Positions 26,428-35,409 of a DNA stretch of 64,000 bases are shown one piece after another. The DNA is from Thiodiazotropha sp040506775 (lineage in GTDB: Bacteria > Pseudomonadota > Gammaproteobacteria > Chromatiales > Chromatiaceae), in NCBI GenBank assembly GCA_040506775.1, contig JBEVWC010000016.1:1-64000 (forward strand), given 5' to 3'. Position 1 is the first letter of the stretch, and each line of letters opens with the position of its first letter. The translations under genes and the position numbers were made by a program. The notes beneath the pieces were generated by a model. That model did no database searches and had not been told where the DNA came from. It saw nothing but the letters and a program-made list of their open reading frames with translations.

Positions 26428-26772
26428 ATGAAAGACGAACCCGCCACAGATGGAACGACCTGCAACCTGCGCAGCGAACCGGACCTGTCCGGGGTGGAGG
26501 TTGTGAAACTGCATCCCGAGCCCCGCTTAACGGACTACCTGGCGGCCATGAAGATGGCAAACACGGAGGCGGACGAGCGCCTGGGAGAGCACATGCTGCT
26601 CTCCTGGTACGACCGGGACCGGGATTTCGAATCACCCCAGCATGCCAGCGAATGCCACCTGGACAGCGCCATACCGGGCTATGTGGACTACGGGATCTAC
26701 CATGGCGCCACCCTGATGGTGGACATCGAAGACGGACGTTTTGTGTTTTTCTACCTGCCGGTGGATTTGTAA
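26428..26772 (+). CDS. Small conserved protein, possibly DUF5619 (AF1514-like)
   Basis: A 114-residue soluble protein with no signal peptide. The conserved core includes MLLSWYDRDRDFESPQH, a lone ECH, PGYVDYGIYHGATLMVDI and a C-terminal FVFFYLPVDL. From memory this pattern fits the DUF5619/AF1514-like family, whose function is unknown; that match is tentative. It is intact and ends four bases before the N run. Its last 86 coding bases are repeated after the gap (see 26877-26967), which is an assembly effect, not a second gene. Confidence 0.65.
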   Translation: MKDEPATDGTTCNLRSEPDLSGVEVVKLHPEPRLTDYLAAMKMANTEADERLGEHMLLSWYDRDRDFESPQHASECHLDSAIPGYVDYGIYHGATLMVDIEDGRFVFFYLPVDL

Positions 26773-26776
26773 ACCG

Positions 26777-26876
26777 NNNNNNNNNNNNNNNNNNNNNNNN
26801 NNNNNNNNNNNNNNNNNNNNNNNNNNNNNNNNNNNNNNNNNNNNNNNNNNNNNNNNNNNNNNNNNNNNNNNNNNNN
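26777..26876. other. Assembly gap of 100 N
   Basis: Exactly 100 N, the customary filler for a gap of unknown size. The 91 bases before it (26686-26776) and the 91 bases after it (26877-26967) are identical, so two contigs ending in the same sequence were joined without merging. Confidence 0.97.
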
Positions 26877-26967
26877 GACTACGGGATCTACCATGGCGCC
26901 ACCCTGATGGTGGACATCGAAGACGGACGTTTTGTGTTTTTCTACCTGCCGGTGGATTTGTAAACCG
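26877..26967. repeat. Duplicated 91-base contig end
   Basis: An exact copy of 26686-26776, covering the last 86 coding bases of the small conserved gene plus five bases after its stop. Most likely the overlap of two assembled contigs counted twice; the real chromosome probably has one copy. Confidence 0.9.
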
Positions 26968-27395
26968 ATCAATCCACAGTAGCCCGGGTGAAGCAACGCG
27001 TAACCCGGGAGATTAAGCACAGATCTCTCACAGCATTCGGTCGGGTTAGCGCAGTGTAAACCGAGATGAAGGGGATTGAGCCATTCGTCGGGTTACGCTG
27101 CGCTAACCCGACCTACGGTTACTAAGCAGTAGAGGTATTCGTTCCCAGGCTGAGCGTGGGAACGAGGCGATCAACCCGGACTTACCGAGGAACCTCTTCC
27201 AGGGAATTGATTCTTTGAATCCGTGGTACCCGGGAAATGCCAGCAACGCCGTACTCCTCTGATCTCCATGTGAGAGCAGAATGAAAACATCTGGAGCGTG
27301 TGTATGGATCCAGAGACCTTTGCTTAGTGCCGGATCCCGGATTCCACTTCGTTTCACCCGGGCTACATTGAGGAAGTCGGAATTCTGCGGTCGGT
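26968..27395. repeat. Repeat-rich intergenic region, 428 bases
   Basis: It contains 'tagcccgggtgaagcaacgc' (about 26982-27011), an inverted pair of the 'gtcgggttacgctgcgctaa' family (27040-27064 and 27086-27117), a 'gttcccaggctgagcgtggg' palindrome (27139-27169), and 'cggattccacttcgtttcac' (about 27335-27369). No real gene is present; the minus-strand frames here are translations of the repeats. Confidence 0.7.
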
Positions 27396-27614
27396 TTAAC
27401 CGCGCCAGATGTAACGCTCCATGCTCGCAGGATCGCAACGGGTACAACTGGTGCCACAGGCCGCCTTGGCCTTGACCACCTCGATACGCCCCTTGCGTAC
27501 CCACTGCTCGAGCATGCCGCGTACCGCATCAGGATCGGCATCCATATGCAATGCGATATCCGCCAGGGAGGCCTCCCCCCGTTCACGCAGATAGTCCCGG
27601 ATCAAAGCGAGCAT
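27396..27614 (-). CDS. feoC: FeoC-like protein
   Basis: A 72-residue winged-helix protein. The helical N-terminus (IRDYLRERGEASLADIALHM) and wing region (VRKGRIEVV) are followed by a cysteine cluster, ACGTSCTRC, which can bind zinc or an iron-sulfur cluster. FeoC is a small partner of the ferrous iron transporter FeoB. Its ATG overlaps the feoB stop (TGATG), so it is translationally coupled and is the last gene of the feo operon. Confidence 0.88.
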   Translation of the reverse strand: MLALIRDYLRERGEASLADIALHMDADPDAVRGMLEQWVRKGRIEVVKAKAACGTSCTRCDPASMERYIWRG

Positions 27615-29971
27615 CAGACCGCCTCCGCCTCAGCGCCCTGCTGCTGCTTCAGGGACCAGTAACGCAATCCACCCACCACCCCGACCAGCAAGGTCACCAG
27701 CAGCAGAATCCAGAACAAACCGCTCTGGGGATGATCGCTGTAGGTGGCGATCTGGTAGAACAGACTGGCGGAGATGAACGCAATACCGGTCGACCAGGCG
27801 ACCACGAAAGCGGCCCAGCGGGCGCCGGCCTCACGACGAATCGCACCGATGGTGGCGACACAGGGGGAATAGAGCAGGATGAACAGCAGGTAGGCAAAGG
27901 CGCCCGCCTGACCATCGAAACGCGCCGCCATGGCGCCGAACACATCCGCGTTGACCGCCTGGGACTCAGCGGCACTCTCCGCGGTGGAGAGATCACCCAC
28001 ATCCATCGCCAGCGGGTCCGTCAGCAGATCCTTCACCCCGAGCAGGTTCTCAGGAACCGTGGCTGCCGCGTCACGGATCGACTGCCAGAATTCGAAGGGT
28101 GCCTCCTCCAGGGAGACTCCGGCTTCACGGTTGGCGAGGTTGGTATAGAGTGCGTCCAGCGTCCCTACCACGGTCTCCTTGGCGAGAATCCCGGTGAACA
28201 CCCCGACCGTGGCCGGCCAGTTTTCTTCGTGGATTCCGAGGGGAGAGAGCACCGGGGTCACCGCCTTGCTCACTGCGCTGAGCACCGAGTGTTCGGTGTC
28301 TTCATTGCCGAAACTGCCGTCGGTGCCGATGGAGTTGAGAGTGTTGATCACCAGCACCATGATCACGATGACCTGTCCCGCCTCCTTGACGAACAGTTTC
28401 ACCCGGTCCCAGGTGCGCAGCAGAATGCCGCGCAGGGTCGGCATGTGGTAGTGGGGCAGCTCCATCATGAAACCGGCACTCTCCCCGGAGAGCAGGGTCT
28501 TCTTCATCACCATGCCGGTCATGATCGCCACCAGGATGCCGATCAGATAGAGCCCGAACACCAGGTTCTGGCCGGTTTCCGGAAAGAACGCAGCGGCAAA
28601 CAGTACATACACCGGCAAGCGGGCCCCGCAGGACATGAACGGGTTCATGAGAATGGTCAGCTTGCGTTCCCGGTCGTTTTCCAGGGTGCGGGTCGCCATC
28701 ACCGCCGGCACGTTACAGCCGAACCCCACGATCATCGGCACAAAGGCCTTGCCGGGCAGACCGATGGAACGCATGAAGCGGTCCATGACGAAGGCCGCCC
28801 GGGCCATGTATCCGGAATCCTCAACCACCGAGAGAAACAGATACAGGGCAGTGATGATGGGGATGAAGGTGGCCACCACCTGAATACCCCCGCCGGCACC
28901 GTCGGCCAGCAGTACCACCAGTCCCTGGGGCAAACCGATCTTCTCCAGCAGCAGACCGAACCCGTCGACAAAGATCGCTCCGGCAACCCCGTCGAAAAAG
29001 TCGATGAAGGCGCCCCCGATATTGATGGCAAACATGAACATCAGGTACATCACCGCGAGAAACACCGGGATACCGAACAGACGGCTGAGCACCACCTTGT
29101 CGATCCGGTCGCTGGCGGTCTTCTCGAAGCGACCGCGCTTGCGGGTCACGTTCTGGGCAATCGCATGGGCGTGGCTGAAGCGACTGTCGGCGATGTGAAT
29201 GTCCACCTCCTCGTCGACCCGGTCCTCGATGACCTGGCGCCAGTGGCTGACCTGCTCACGCAAAGCCTCGTCGGCATAGTTCAGGGCGAAACTGTCCCAC
29301 TCGAGCATCTTCAGCAACAACCAGCGGCGTTGCGCCTGATAGTGGCTGTCCGGGAGTTTCAACCCCGGCTCCATCTCGTTGATCGCCTGTTCGACCAGTT
29401 CCTCCTGGGCCAGAGGAAAGCCGCCGTTGACCCGGCCCGCGGCGAGATCCTGAATCGCGCCCTTGAGCTTGGTCACTCCCTCTCCGGTTACCGCTACGAT
29501 CGGCACCACCGGACACCCCAGATCTTCGCTAAGCCGCTGCAGATCGATCTCGACACCCTGCTTACGCGCTACATCCATCATGTTGAGCGCCACCAGCAGA
29601 GGGACCCCCATCTCCAGCATCTGCACCGTGAAGTAGAGATTGCGCTCCAGATTGGAGGCATCCACGATGTTGACGATCAGATCCGCCTCTCCGGACAGCA
29701 GGTAGTCCCGGGTGACCTTTTCATCCAGGGAGGAGGCGTCCAGGGAGTAGATGCCGGGCAGGTCGACCGCATTGACCTCGTCCCGATCGATGGAGAACTG
29801 GCCTTCCTTGCGGTCCACCGTCACCCCGGGCCAGTTGCCGGTGCGCTGACGGATCCCGGTCAGGGTGTTGAACAGGGCGGTTTTGCCACAGTTGGGATTG
29901 CCCGCGAGGGCTACGGTCAGGGCGTGTCGCGTCTCCGGCTTGGCGGTTTCTGGGGTCTCGTGACAGGCCAT
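27614..29971 (-). CDS. feoB: Ferrous iron transporter FeoB
   Basis: A 785-residue inner-membrane Fe2+ transporter with an N-terminal G domain: G1 GNPNCGKT (24-31), G3 DLPGIYSL and G4 NMMD. A helical GDP-dissociation-inhibitor region and two Gate-type membrane halves follow, with conserved PMIVGFGCNVPAVMATRT and FMSCGARLPVY, whose Cys residues may line the iron path. The length matches E. coli FeoB (773). It starts one base after the feoA stop. Regulation by Fur is expected from the box at 30288-30306. Confidence 0.97.
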   Translation of the reverse strand: MACHETPETAKPETRHALTVALAGNPNCGKTALFNTLTGIRQRTGNWPGVTVDRKEGQFSIDRDEVNAVDLPGIYSLDASSLDEKVTRDYLLSGEADLIVNIVDASNLERNLYFTVQMLEMGVPLLVALNMMDVARKQGVEIDLQRLSEDLGCPVVPIVAVTGEGVTKLKGAIQDLAAGRVNGGFPLAQEELVEQAINEMEPGLKLPDSHYQAQRRWLLLKMLEWDSFALNYADEALREQVSHWRQVIEDRVDEEVDIHIADSRFSHAHAIAQNVTRKRGRFEKTASDRIDKVVLSRLFGIPVFLAVMYLMFMFAINIGGAFIDFFDGVAGAIFVDGFGLLLEKIGLPQGLVVLLADGAGGGIQVVATFIPIITALYLFLSVVEDSGYMARAAFVMDRFMRSIGLPGKAFVPMIVGFGCNVPAVMATRTLENDRERKLTILMNPFMSCGARLPVYVLFAAAFFPETGQNLVFGLYLIGILVAIMTGMVMKKTLLSGESAGFMMELPHYHMPTLRGILLRTWDRVKLFVKEAGQVIVIMVLVINTLNSIGTDGSFGNEDTEHSVLSAVSKAVTPVLSPLGIHEENWPATVGVFTGILAKETVVGTLDALYTNLANREAGVSLEEAPFEFWQSIRDAAATVPENLLGVKDLLTDPLAMDVGDLSTAESAAESQAVNADVFGAMAARFDGQAGAFAYLLFILLYSPCVATIGAIRREAGARWAAFVVAWSTGIAFISASLFYQIATYSDHPQSGLFWILLLVTLLVGVVGGLRYWSLKQQQGAEAEAV

Positions 29972-29972
29972 T

Positions 29973-30248
29973 TCAGGACACCGGGTTCGAATCCTGAGGA
30001 AGATCCACGGGCTTCATGAGTAACTTTTCCGCCACGCCCGCGCCCAGGGCCACCCGGGTGCCTTCGCTGGCGACCACCACCCCGCCGCCACGGCGTTGCA
30101 GCAGTTCGATTTCCGAGCCCACCCGCAACCCCAGGCTGAGCAGCCGATGGGCCAAATGCCGCCCGCCCATGACGCGACTGATACAGGCACGGGTACCGAC
30201 AGGAAGCCGGGAAAGAGCAAGCAGTTCGTTTGAGACCGTGGAATCCAA
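29973..30248 (-). CDS. feoA: Ferrous iron transport protein FeoA
   Basis: A 91-residue SH3-like protein that stimulates FeoB. Typical features are LSRLPVGTRACISRV, the HRLLSLGLRVGSEIELLQR core and GTRVALGAGVAEKLLMK. It is the first gene of feoABC, with a Fur box about 40 bases upstream of its ATG. It is about 15 residues longer than E. coli FeoA, at both ends. Confidence 0.93.
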   Translation of the reverse strand: MDSTVSNELLALSRLPVGTRACISRVMGGRHLAHRLLSLGLRVGSEIELLQRRGGGVVVASEGTRVALGAGVAEKLLMKPVDLPQDSNPVS

Positions 30249-30287
30249 AATTACGTTTCCGTTTACTACCAGAGGTCGGCTCTAAAT

Positions 30288-30306
30288 GTTAATGATTCTC
30301 ATTAAA
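30288..30306. promoter_or_regulatory. Fur box upstream of feoABC
   Basis: GTTAATGATTCTCATTAAA matches the 19-base Fur consensus GATAATGATAATCATTATC at 14 positions and keeps the palindromic core AATGAGAATCATT on the minus strand. Its position 40 bases before feoA fits iron-dependent repression. Confidence 0.8.
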
Positions 30307-30357
30307 GCATGGCATTGGCCGGGATGCAATGCCCCATCGGGAGTATATGCCAATTCT

Positions 30358-31092
30358 CTAATGTTCTGACAGTCGCTTACGCACCACGTCGATACGATGG
30401 GGTTTGAGAAAATGCGCACCGTCCTCACCCAGATGCGCCAGGAAGGACTCGCGAATCTTCTGATAACGCAGCTCGTCGATCTCCAGGCGGGTATGGGTCA
30501 CCTTGAGAAACCGGTCTTCGAACTGTTCCCAGGAGGCATAGGTTCCGGGCACATTGAGAAACACCTGCTCATCCCAGTCCATGTCAGGACGCTCGGCCAG
30601 GGAACGGATCGCCTCGAAAGCCCGCTCGCGCACCAGCTTTTCATCATGAATCTGGCTCATCAGGGCATTGAACGCACCCTGGTAGACCGGCTCGGAAAAG
30701 TAAGCCACCCCACCCGGCTTCAGAACCCGCGCGATCTCCTGCATGGCCGGAGCCATCAAATCCTGGGGAACATGATGCAGTGACTTGAGCATGAACACGA
30801 TGTCCACGCTGGCATCGGCTTCGGAAATCGACTGAGCCCCTTCCAGACGGAATTCCAGGTTTGCCAGAGGTTCTCCAGTGAGGTTCTTGGCGTGCTGTAT
30901 CCTGTCCACTTCAGTGGCCACGAAGCGGGCGTCCGGGTAGCGCTGAGCGAGTAACCGGGTCATCCACGCGGAACCACAGCCGAGTTCCAGCACCCGCGCC
31001 CGGTCGAATTTCAGAACCCGGGTCATGACATCGAGTTCCTCCCCGGTTTCATAGGCCTGGGGATTATCAAGCACCATCTGTTGGGATGACAT
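30358..31092 (-). CDS. Class I SAM-dependent methyltransferase
   Basis: A 244-residue methyltransferase. Motif I is VLELGCGSAWMTRLL, the acidic loop after strand 2 is ATEVDRIQH, and the post-strand-4 segment is IVFMLKSLHHV. It resembles the methyltransferase-11/UbiE group that act on small molecules or lipids. The start at 31092 or 31095 is chosen over the longer frame from 31173 because AGGAG lies just upstream (6 or 3 bases). The C-terminal third (KVTHTRLEIDELRYQKIRES) gives no hint of substrate. It is separate from feo and divergent from nothing obvious. Confidence 0.8.
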   Translation of the reverse strand: MSSQQMVLDNPQAYETGEELDVMTRVLKFDRARVLELGCGSAWMTRLLAQRYPDARFVATEVDRIQHAKNLTGEPLANLEFRLEGAQSISEADASVDIVFMLKSLHHVPQDLMAPAMQEIARVLKPGGVAYFSEPVYQGAFNALMSQIHDEKLVRERAFEAIRSLAERPDMDWDEQVFLNVPGTYASWEQFEDRFLKVTHTRLEIDELRYQKIRESFLAHLGEDGAHFLKPHRIDVVRKRLSEH

Positions 31093-31301
31093 CATCGACT
31101 CCTGGGTTTTCGACTTCGCCGGAAAGCAAGGAAAAAGGCCGAGCGGATCATACAACCCCCCCGGATAGGACAACCTTCCGGGAGAATTCTATCCGAATCG
31201 CCAACCGGTCTGATAGTTCACCCGGACGGTGTATCTGGAGCAGGCTCCACCTGCCCCCAGTTCTGGCAGAGGCAAATGAATGCGCAGCCGGCCTGAGCGG
31301 A

Positions 31302-32486
31302 TCAGGTTCGACCCGAGTCAGATCGTCGCTGGAAGTACAGGACCGTCAAAGCCATCAGCCCTGAAAGCAGGATCAAGCCCCACAGATTCAGACTCGGTAC
31401 TGGTACGGCTGCCACCGCAACGGGTGCCGCTGGAGCAATAAACTCACCAAACGCAGCCCCGTTGGGCACTCCGGGTATCGTCGCCGTCACCAGATTGGTT
31501 GTCGTATCCACGGCCAGTACGTTACCGGAGATGGAATGCGCGACATACAGAGTGGTCCCATCCGGGGTCACATCGACGCCATAAGGACCATCCCCGGCGA
31601 TGATCGTATCGACAATGGCATTGGTGGCGGCATCTATCACCAGTACTTCGTCATTCCCAGGCAGACTGACGTAGACAAAGGTACCGGCAGGATTCAGCGT
31701 CACATTCCAGGGTACATTCGCCACCGGCAGGGTGGCGATCACTGCGTTGAGGGCGGTATCGATAACCGAGACGGTATTGACGCCGCTATTGGTCACGTAC
31801 GCCCGCGTGCCCGCTGGATTGACGGCAACCCCCACAGGAAAAAATCCCACCGTGATGGTAGCCGAAACGGTGTTCGTGGCGGTGTCGATGACTGAGATTG
31901 TATCTGCGCCCCGATTGGTCACGTAGACCCGGGTACCCGCCGCATTGACGGCCACCCCACTCGGCGTCATACCGACCGGTACCGTGGCCACGACGGTATT
32001 CGTCGCGGTATCGATAACCGATACATTGTTATCTCCCAGATTCGCCACATAGACCCGGGTCGCGGTGGCATTAACCGCCACACCGATTGGCGACAGTCCG
32101 ACTGCAATCGTATCAACCACCGTAAAGCTCGCATTGTCGATGACCGACACCGAGTTGCCTGCCTGGTTGGTGACATAGACAAACTGACCGCTCGGATCAG
32201 CCGCAACGCCGTAGGGACTGCTGCCGACCGCTATGGTGCTGACGATGGCATTGGTTGCCACATCGATCACCGTGACCGTATTGCTGCCCCCACCACCCAC
32301 GTAGTTGGTGATATAGGCAAAAGGCGCTGCCAGTGAAGCACTGCTGACAAGAAAGAGCATCACGCCCCACAACAGTCGTTGAGAGGCATTCTGAAATTGT
32401 CGGGGAAGGGAGGGAATCGAACGTCCTTGTGAAACGATCCTTTTCCGGCCTGTCACTGCGAACCGAACTACATCAATGAGTTTCAT
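31302..32486 (-). CDS. Exported YVTN beta-propeller with IPTLxxWG-like C-terminal anchor
   Basis: A 394-residue surface or periplasmic protein. A long basic N-region and signal peptide end near SASLAAP (about residue 55). Seven or so 42-residue repeats follow, each with YVTN/VSVIDTATN and VGxxPxGVAVNPAG, folding as a beta-propeller. The C-terminus reads VPSLNLWGLILLSGLMALTVLYFQRR: the IPTLxxWG-CTERM pattern (here VPSLNLWG), a membrane helix and a basic tail. That tail is a sorting signal handled by an exosortase-type protease (XrtH) in other genomes. No exosortase is in the window. Function may be binding or cytochrome-like scaffolding; unknown. Confidence 0.82.
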   Translation of the reverse strand: MKLIDVVRFAVTGRKRIVSQGRSIPSLPRQFQNASQRLLWGVMLFLVSSASLAAPFAYITNYVGGGGSNTVTVIDVATNAIVSTIAVGSSPYGVAADPSGQFVYVTNQAGNSVSVIDNASFTVVDTIAVGLSPIGVAVNATATRVYVANLGDNNVSVIDTATNTVVATVPVGMTPSGVAVNAAGTRVYVTNRGADTISVIDTATNTVSATITVGFFPVGVAVNPAGTRAYVTNSGVNTVSVIDTALNAVIATLPVANVPWNVTLNPAGTFVYVSLPGNDEVLVIDAATNAIVDTIIAGDGPYGVDVTPDGTTLYVAHSISGNVLAVDTTTNLVTATIPGVPNGAAFGEFIAPAAPVAVAAVPVPSLNLWGLILLSGLMALTVLYFQRRSDSGRT

Positions 32487-32632
32487 ATCAAGCCCTATTT
32501 ACCGCATAACAGTGCAAGGATATAGCAGCACATTTCCGCGGGTCAACCCGGGGCCTGACGATTTCTACGCATGCACAGGCGAATGATTTGGTATGATTTT
32601 CCCCAGCATGCCATCCCATAGGTATTCCTGAA

Positions 32633-34366
32633 GTGATCCCCAAGATCCTGGTCAACTGGTTCGACAACCTGCGTCTGCAGCTCTCTCGACAGGACGCGTT
32701 GCTGATCCTCTCCTTGCTGGGTCTGCTGAGCGGTTTTGCCGCCGGCCTGGTGATTGTGCTGTTCCGCCTGCTGGTGGAATCGGTACAGTCCCTGTTACTC
32801 CCAGGCGGGATCCCGGAGAACTACGAAGCCCTCTCCTGGATGATTCGGGGCCTGCTGCCGCTGTTGGGCGGACTGGTGCTGGGACTCATGTTTCACCGCT
32901 TCGCCGAGGAGTTGCGGGTGCTGGGCGTGCCGCGGGTGCTGGAACGGCTCATCTACCATCAGGGACACCTCTCTTTTCGTGGGCTGCTGTTGCAGTTTAT
33001 CGGTGCGGCTACCGCGATCATCAGCGGTCATTCGGTGGGCCGTGAGGGTCCGCATGTATTCCTCGGAGCGGCCAGCGGCTCCCTGCTGGGGCAGTATCTC
33101 AACCTGCCCAACAACATCATCCGCACCCTGGTGGGCTGTGGCACCGCGGCCGGCATCTCCGCCTCTTTCGACACCCCGCTGGCAGGAGTCATCTTCGCCC
33201 TCGAGGTGGTGATGATGGAGTACACCCTGATCAGTTTCATACCGATCATGCTCGCAGCGGTCAGCGCCAACAGTCTCTCGTTGATCGTATTCGACGGTGA
33301 ACGGGTCTTCGATATCGGGGTGTTCCAGCTGGGTTCCCTGCACGAACTGCTGTTCATCCTGCTGCTCGGACTGGCGGCCGGGGCGGCATCCGCCGCCTAT
33401 GTCCACCTGATTCAGATTATCGGCAACCGCACCCGCCTGATGTCCACCCAACTGCGCTATGCCCTGGCTGGCGTGCTGGCGGGACTGTTCGGTATCGCGG
33501 TCCCCCAGGTGATGGGCATCGGCTACGACACGGTCAACCAGATCCTGCTGGGAGAGGTCGGATTCGCTCTGCTGGCCGTTCTGGTGGTGGCAAAGATCAT
33601 CGCCACCGCGTGCAGCATCGGGCTGGGCATACCCGGCGGTACCATCGGTCCCGCGCTGTTCATCGGGGCCGCCCTGGGCGGGGTGATCGCGCCCCTGCCC
33701 GGGCTGCTGTTCGACGGTCCGGTCTCGGACCCGGGTGTGTATGCGCTGATCGGCATGGGTGCGGTCACCGCTGCTGCCCTGCAGGCCCCGTTGGCGGCCC
33801 TGACCACCGCGATCGAACTGACCCATAACCCGGACATCATCATGCCTCTGATGCTGGCCATCGTGGTGGCGAGCCTGATCAGCCGGGAGTTGTTCGGCAA
33901 ATCCTCCATGTTCCATGCCCTGCTGCAGACCAGCGGCCGGCACTACCACACCGACCCGGTGATGCAGTCCCTGCGGCGCATCGGGGCCGCACGCTTCATG
34001 AACCGCAGTTTTGCCCAGCTCGACGCGGCAGTGGACCGGGAGACCGCCCGCCGCGCACTCGACCAGGAACCGGAATGGCTGATCATCAATGCCCCGGAGA
34101 ACAAAAAGATCCTGATGCCCAGCGTGGAACTGCTGCGCACCCTGGAACAGCGCCCCGAGGACGAAAACCTGGACCTGCTGGCGATCCCCGCCACCCGCTA
34201 CGAACTGGCCCCGATCCGCATGCAGGCCACCCTTCAGGAGGCCCTGGAGCTGCTCGAACGCAATCACATCGATGCACTCTACATCGAGTGGTTCGACGCA
34301 GATCACTACTGGCGTATTCAGGGCGTTCTAACCCGGGACCTGATCGAATCCGCCTATCGCTTCTGA
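32633..34366 (+). CDS. ClC-family chloride channel or antiporter
   Basis: A 577-residue membrane protein. The selectivity motifs are GHSVGREGP (132-140, with the gating glutamate E138) and GIPGGTIGPALF, the second anion-binding loop. About 16 intramembrane helices end near residue 440. A C-terminal region (about 455-575) looks like a degenerate CBS pair (APIRMQATLQEALELLERNHIDALYI). Bacterial ClC proteins exchange chloride for protons and help in acid resistance; the conserved glutamate fits an exchanger or fluoride-independent channel. The start is GTG at 32633. PPK2 begins 105 bases downstream. Confidence 0.92.
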   Translation: MIPKILVNWFDNLRLQLSRQDALLILSLLGLLSGFAAGLVIVLFRLLVESVQSLLLPGGIPENYEALSWMIRGLLPLLGGLVLGLMFHRFAEELRVLGVPRVLERLIYHQGHLSFRGLLLQFIGAATAIISGHSVGREGPHVFLGAASGSLLGQYLNLPNNIIRTLVGCGTAAGISASFDTPLAGVIFALEVVMMEYTLISFIPIMLAAVSANSLSLIVFDGERVFDIGVFQLGSLHELLFILLLGLAAGAASAAYVHLIQIIGNRTRLMSTQLRYALAGVLAGLFGIAVPQVMGIGYDTVNQILLGEVGFALLAVLVVAKIIATACSIGLGIPGGTIGPALFIGAALGGVIAPLPGLLFDGPVSDPGVYALIGMGAVTAAALQAPLAALTTAIELTHNPDIIMPLMLAIVVASLISRELFGKSSMFHALLQTSGRHYHTDPVMQSLRRIGAARFMNRSFAQLDAAVDRETARRALDQEPEWLIINAPENKKILMPSVELLRTLEQRPEDENLDLLAIPATRYELAPIRMQATLQEALELLERNHIDALYIEWFDADHYWRIQGVLTRDLIESAYRF

Positions 34367-34470
34367 CTCCGGGCAAACAACAAAACAATCCCGGTAAAAG
34401 CTCGCAAGGGCCTTCCGGGTTGGGCTATTCTTATAGGGATAACCTGACAAAAAACAGCACGAGGCAGCCC

Positions 34471-35385
34471 ATGAGTGAAGACAAAGGCAATCCAGAGATC
34501 ATTTACATCGATGAGCAACCCATTCGACTCAATGAACTGCTGTCGGATTACCATCAACTCAAGGCTGAGACGGAACTCAACCGGATGACCGAAAAAAAGG
34601 CGGTCCGCCGCTTCGAACGGGAAGAGGAGTTGAAGCCCTACCAGGCAGAGTTGATCCGCATGCAACAGTACCTGGAAGACACCAACCGGCGCATGATCAT
34701 CCTCTTCGAGGGGCGGGATGCGGCAGGAAAGGGCGGCACCATCCGGCGCGTAACCCGTTACATGAATGAGAAACACTACCGGGTGGTGGCCCTTGGCAAG
34801 CCCACCGACGAGCAGAAATCCCAATGGTTTTTCCAGAAGTACGTGACCCAATGCCCCACCGGTGGCGAGGTCGTACTGTTCGACCGCAGCTGGTACAACC
34901 GGGCCATCGTGGAACCGATCTTCGGTTTCTGCTCGGAAAATGAGTACGACAACTTCATGATTGGCTGTCCCGGCTTCGAGAAGGATCTGGTGCGCCAGGG
35001 CACCATTCTGGTGAAACTCTATTTCTCCGTCACCAAAGATGAACAGGCACGTCGGTTCGAGCGGCGCAAGACCGATCCGCTGCGCCAATGGAAACTGTCT
35101 GAAATCGACGTGCAGGCCCAGGACCGCTGGGACGAGTTCACCAATCAGAAGTACGCCATGCTCAAGCGCACCCATACCACCCACGCGCCCTGGACCATCA
35201 TTCGCTCGGACAACAAGCACATGGCCCGGCTGAATGCGATGCGGGTGATCCTCAACGCAGTGCCTTACCAGCGCCTCAATGAAGACCTCGACTTCGTGCC
35301 AGAACCCGATGTGGTGATCTCCGGGTCCAGAGAGCTGGAACTGATGGAGGCCCAACGGCTGCAGCAAGGCAAGTTCGTCAGCTGA
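34471..35385 (+). CDS. ppk2: Polyphosphate kinase 2 family protein
   Basis: A 304-residue kinase that transfers phosphate between polyphosphate and nucleotides. Walker A is GRDAAGKGG (81-89), Walker B is FDRSWYNR (137-144), and the lid module carries RRKTDPLRQWKLS. The single-domain layout and length match class I PPK2, usually making GTP or ATP from polyphosphate. The start at 34471 (MSEDKGN) is preferred; the longer frame from 34075 overlaps the ClC gene. Its presence with the Pho-controlled pst cluster suggests active phosphate storage, though the two loci are 18 kb apart. Confidence 0.94.
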   Translation: MSEDKGNPEIIYIDEQPIRLNELLSDYHQLKAETELNRMTEKKAVRRFEREEELKPYQAELIRMQQYLEDTNRRMIILFEGRDAAGKGGTIRRVTRYMNEKHYRVVALGKPTDEQKSQWFFQKYVTQCPTGGEVVLFDRSWYNRAIVEPIFGFCSENEYDNFMIGCPGFEKDLVRQGTILVKLYFSVTKDEQARRFERRKTDPLRQWKLSEIDVQAQDRWDEFTNQKYAMLKRTHTTHAPWTIIRSDNKHMARLNAMRVILNAVPYQRLNEDLDFVPEPDVVISGSRELELMEAQRLQQGKFVS

Positions 35386-35409
35386 ACGTCCGCCTCACCC
35401 GGGCCGGTC

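Noticed and set aside
26877..26967. A second, truncated copy of the small conserved gene
   Set aside because: It is the duplicated contig end beside the N run, identical over 91 bases.
27103..27586. Minus-strand frames of 133-134 codons next to feoC
   Set aside because: They translate the intergenic palindromes (for example SFPRSAWER) and run into feoC out of frame.
29973..30005. A T-loop-like 'gggttcgaatcc' suggesting a tRNA end
   Set aside because: It is the C-terminal coding sequence of feoA (PQDSNPVS); no acceptor stem or anticodon arm can be drawn around it.
27551..30019. An 822-codon open frame on the plus strand opposite feoB
   Set aside because: It is a mirror of feoB, caused by high GC content. 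The minus-strand frame has every FeoB motif, and the plus frame has low-complexity His/Gln-rich composition.
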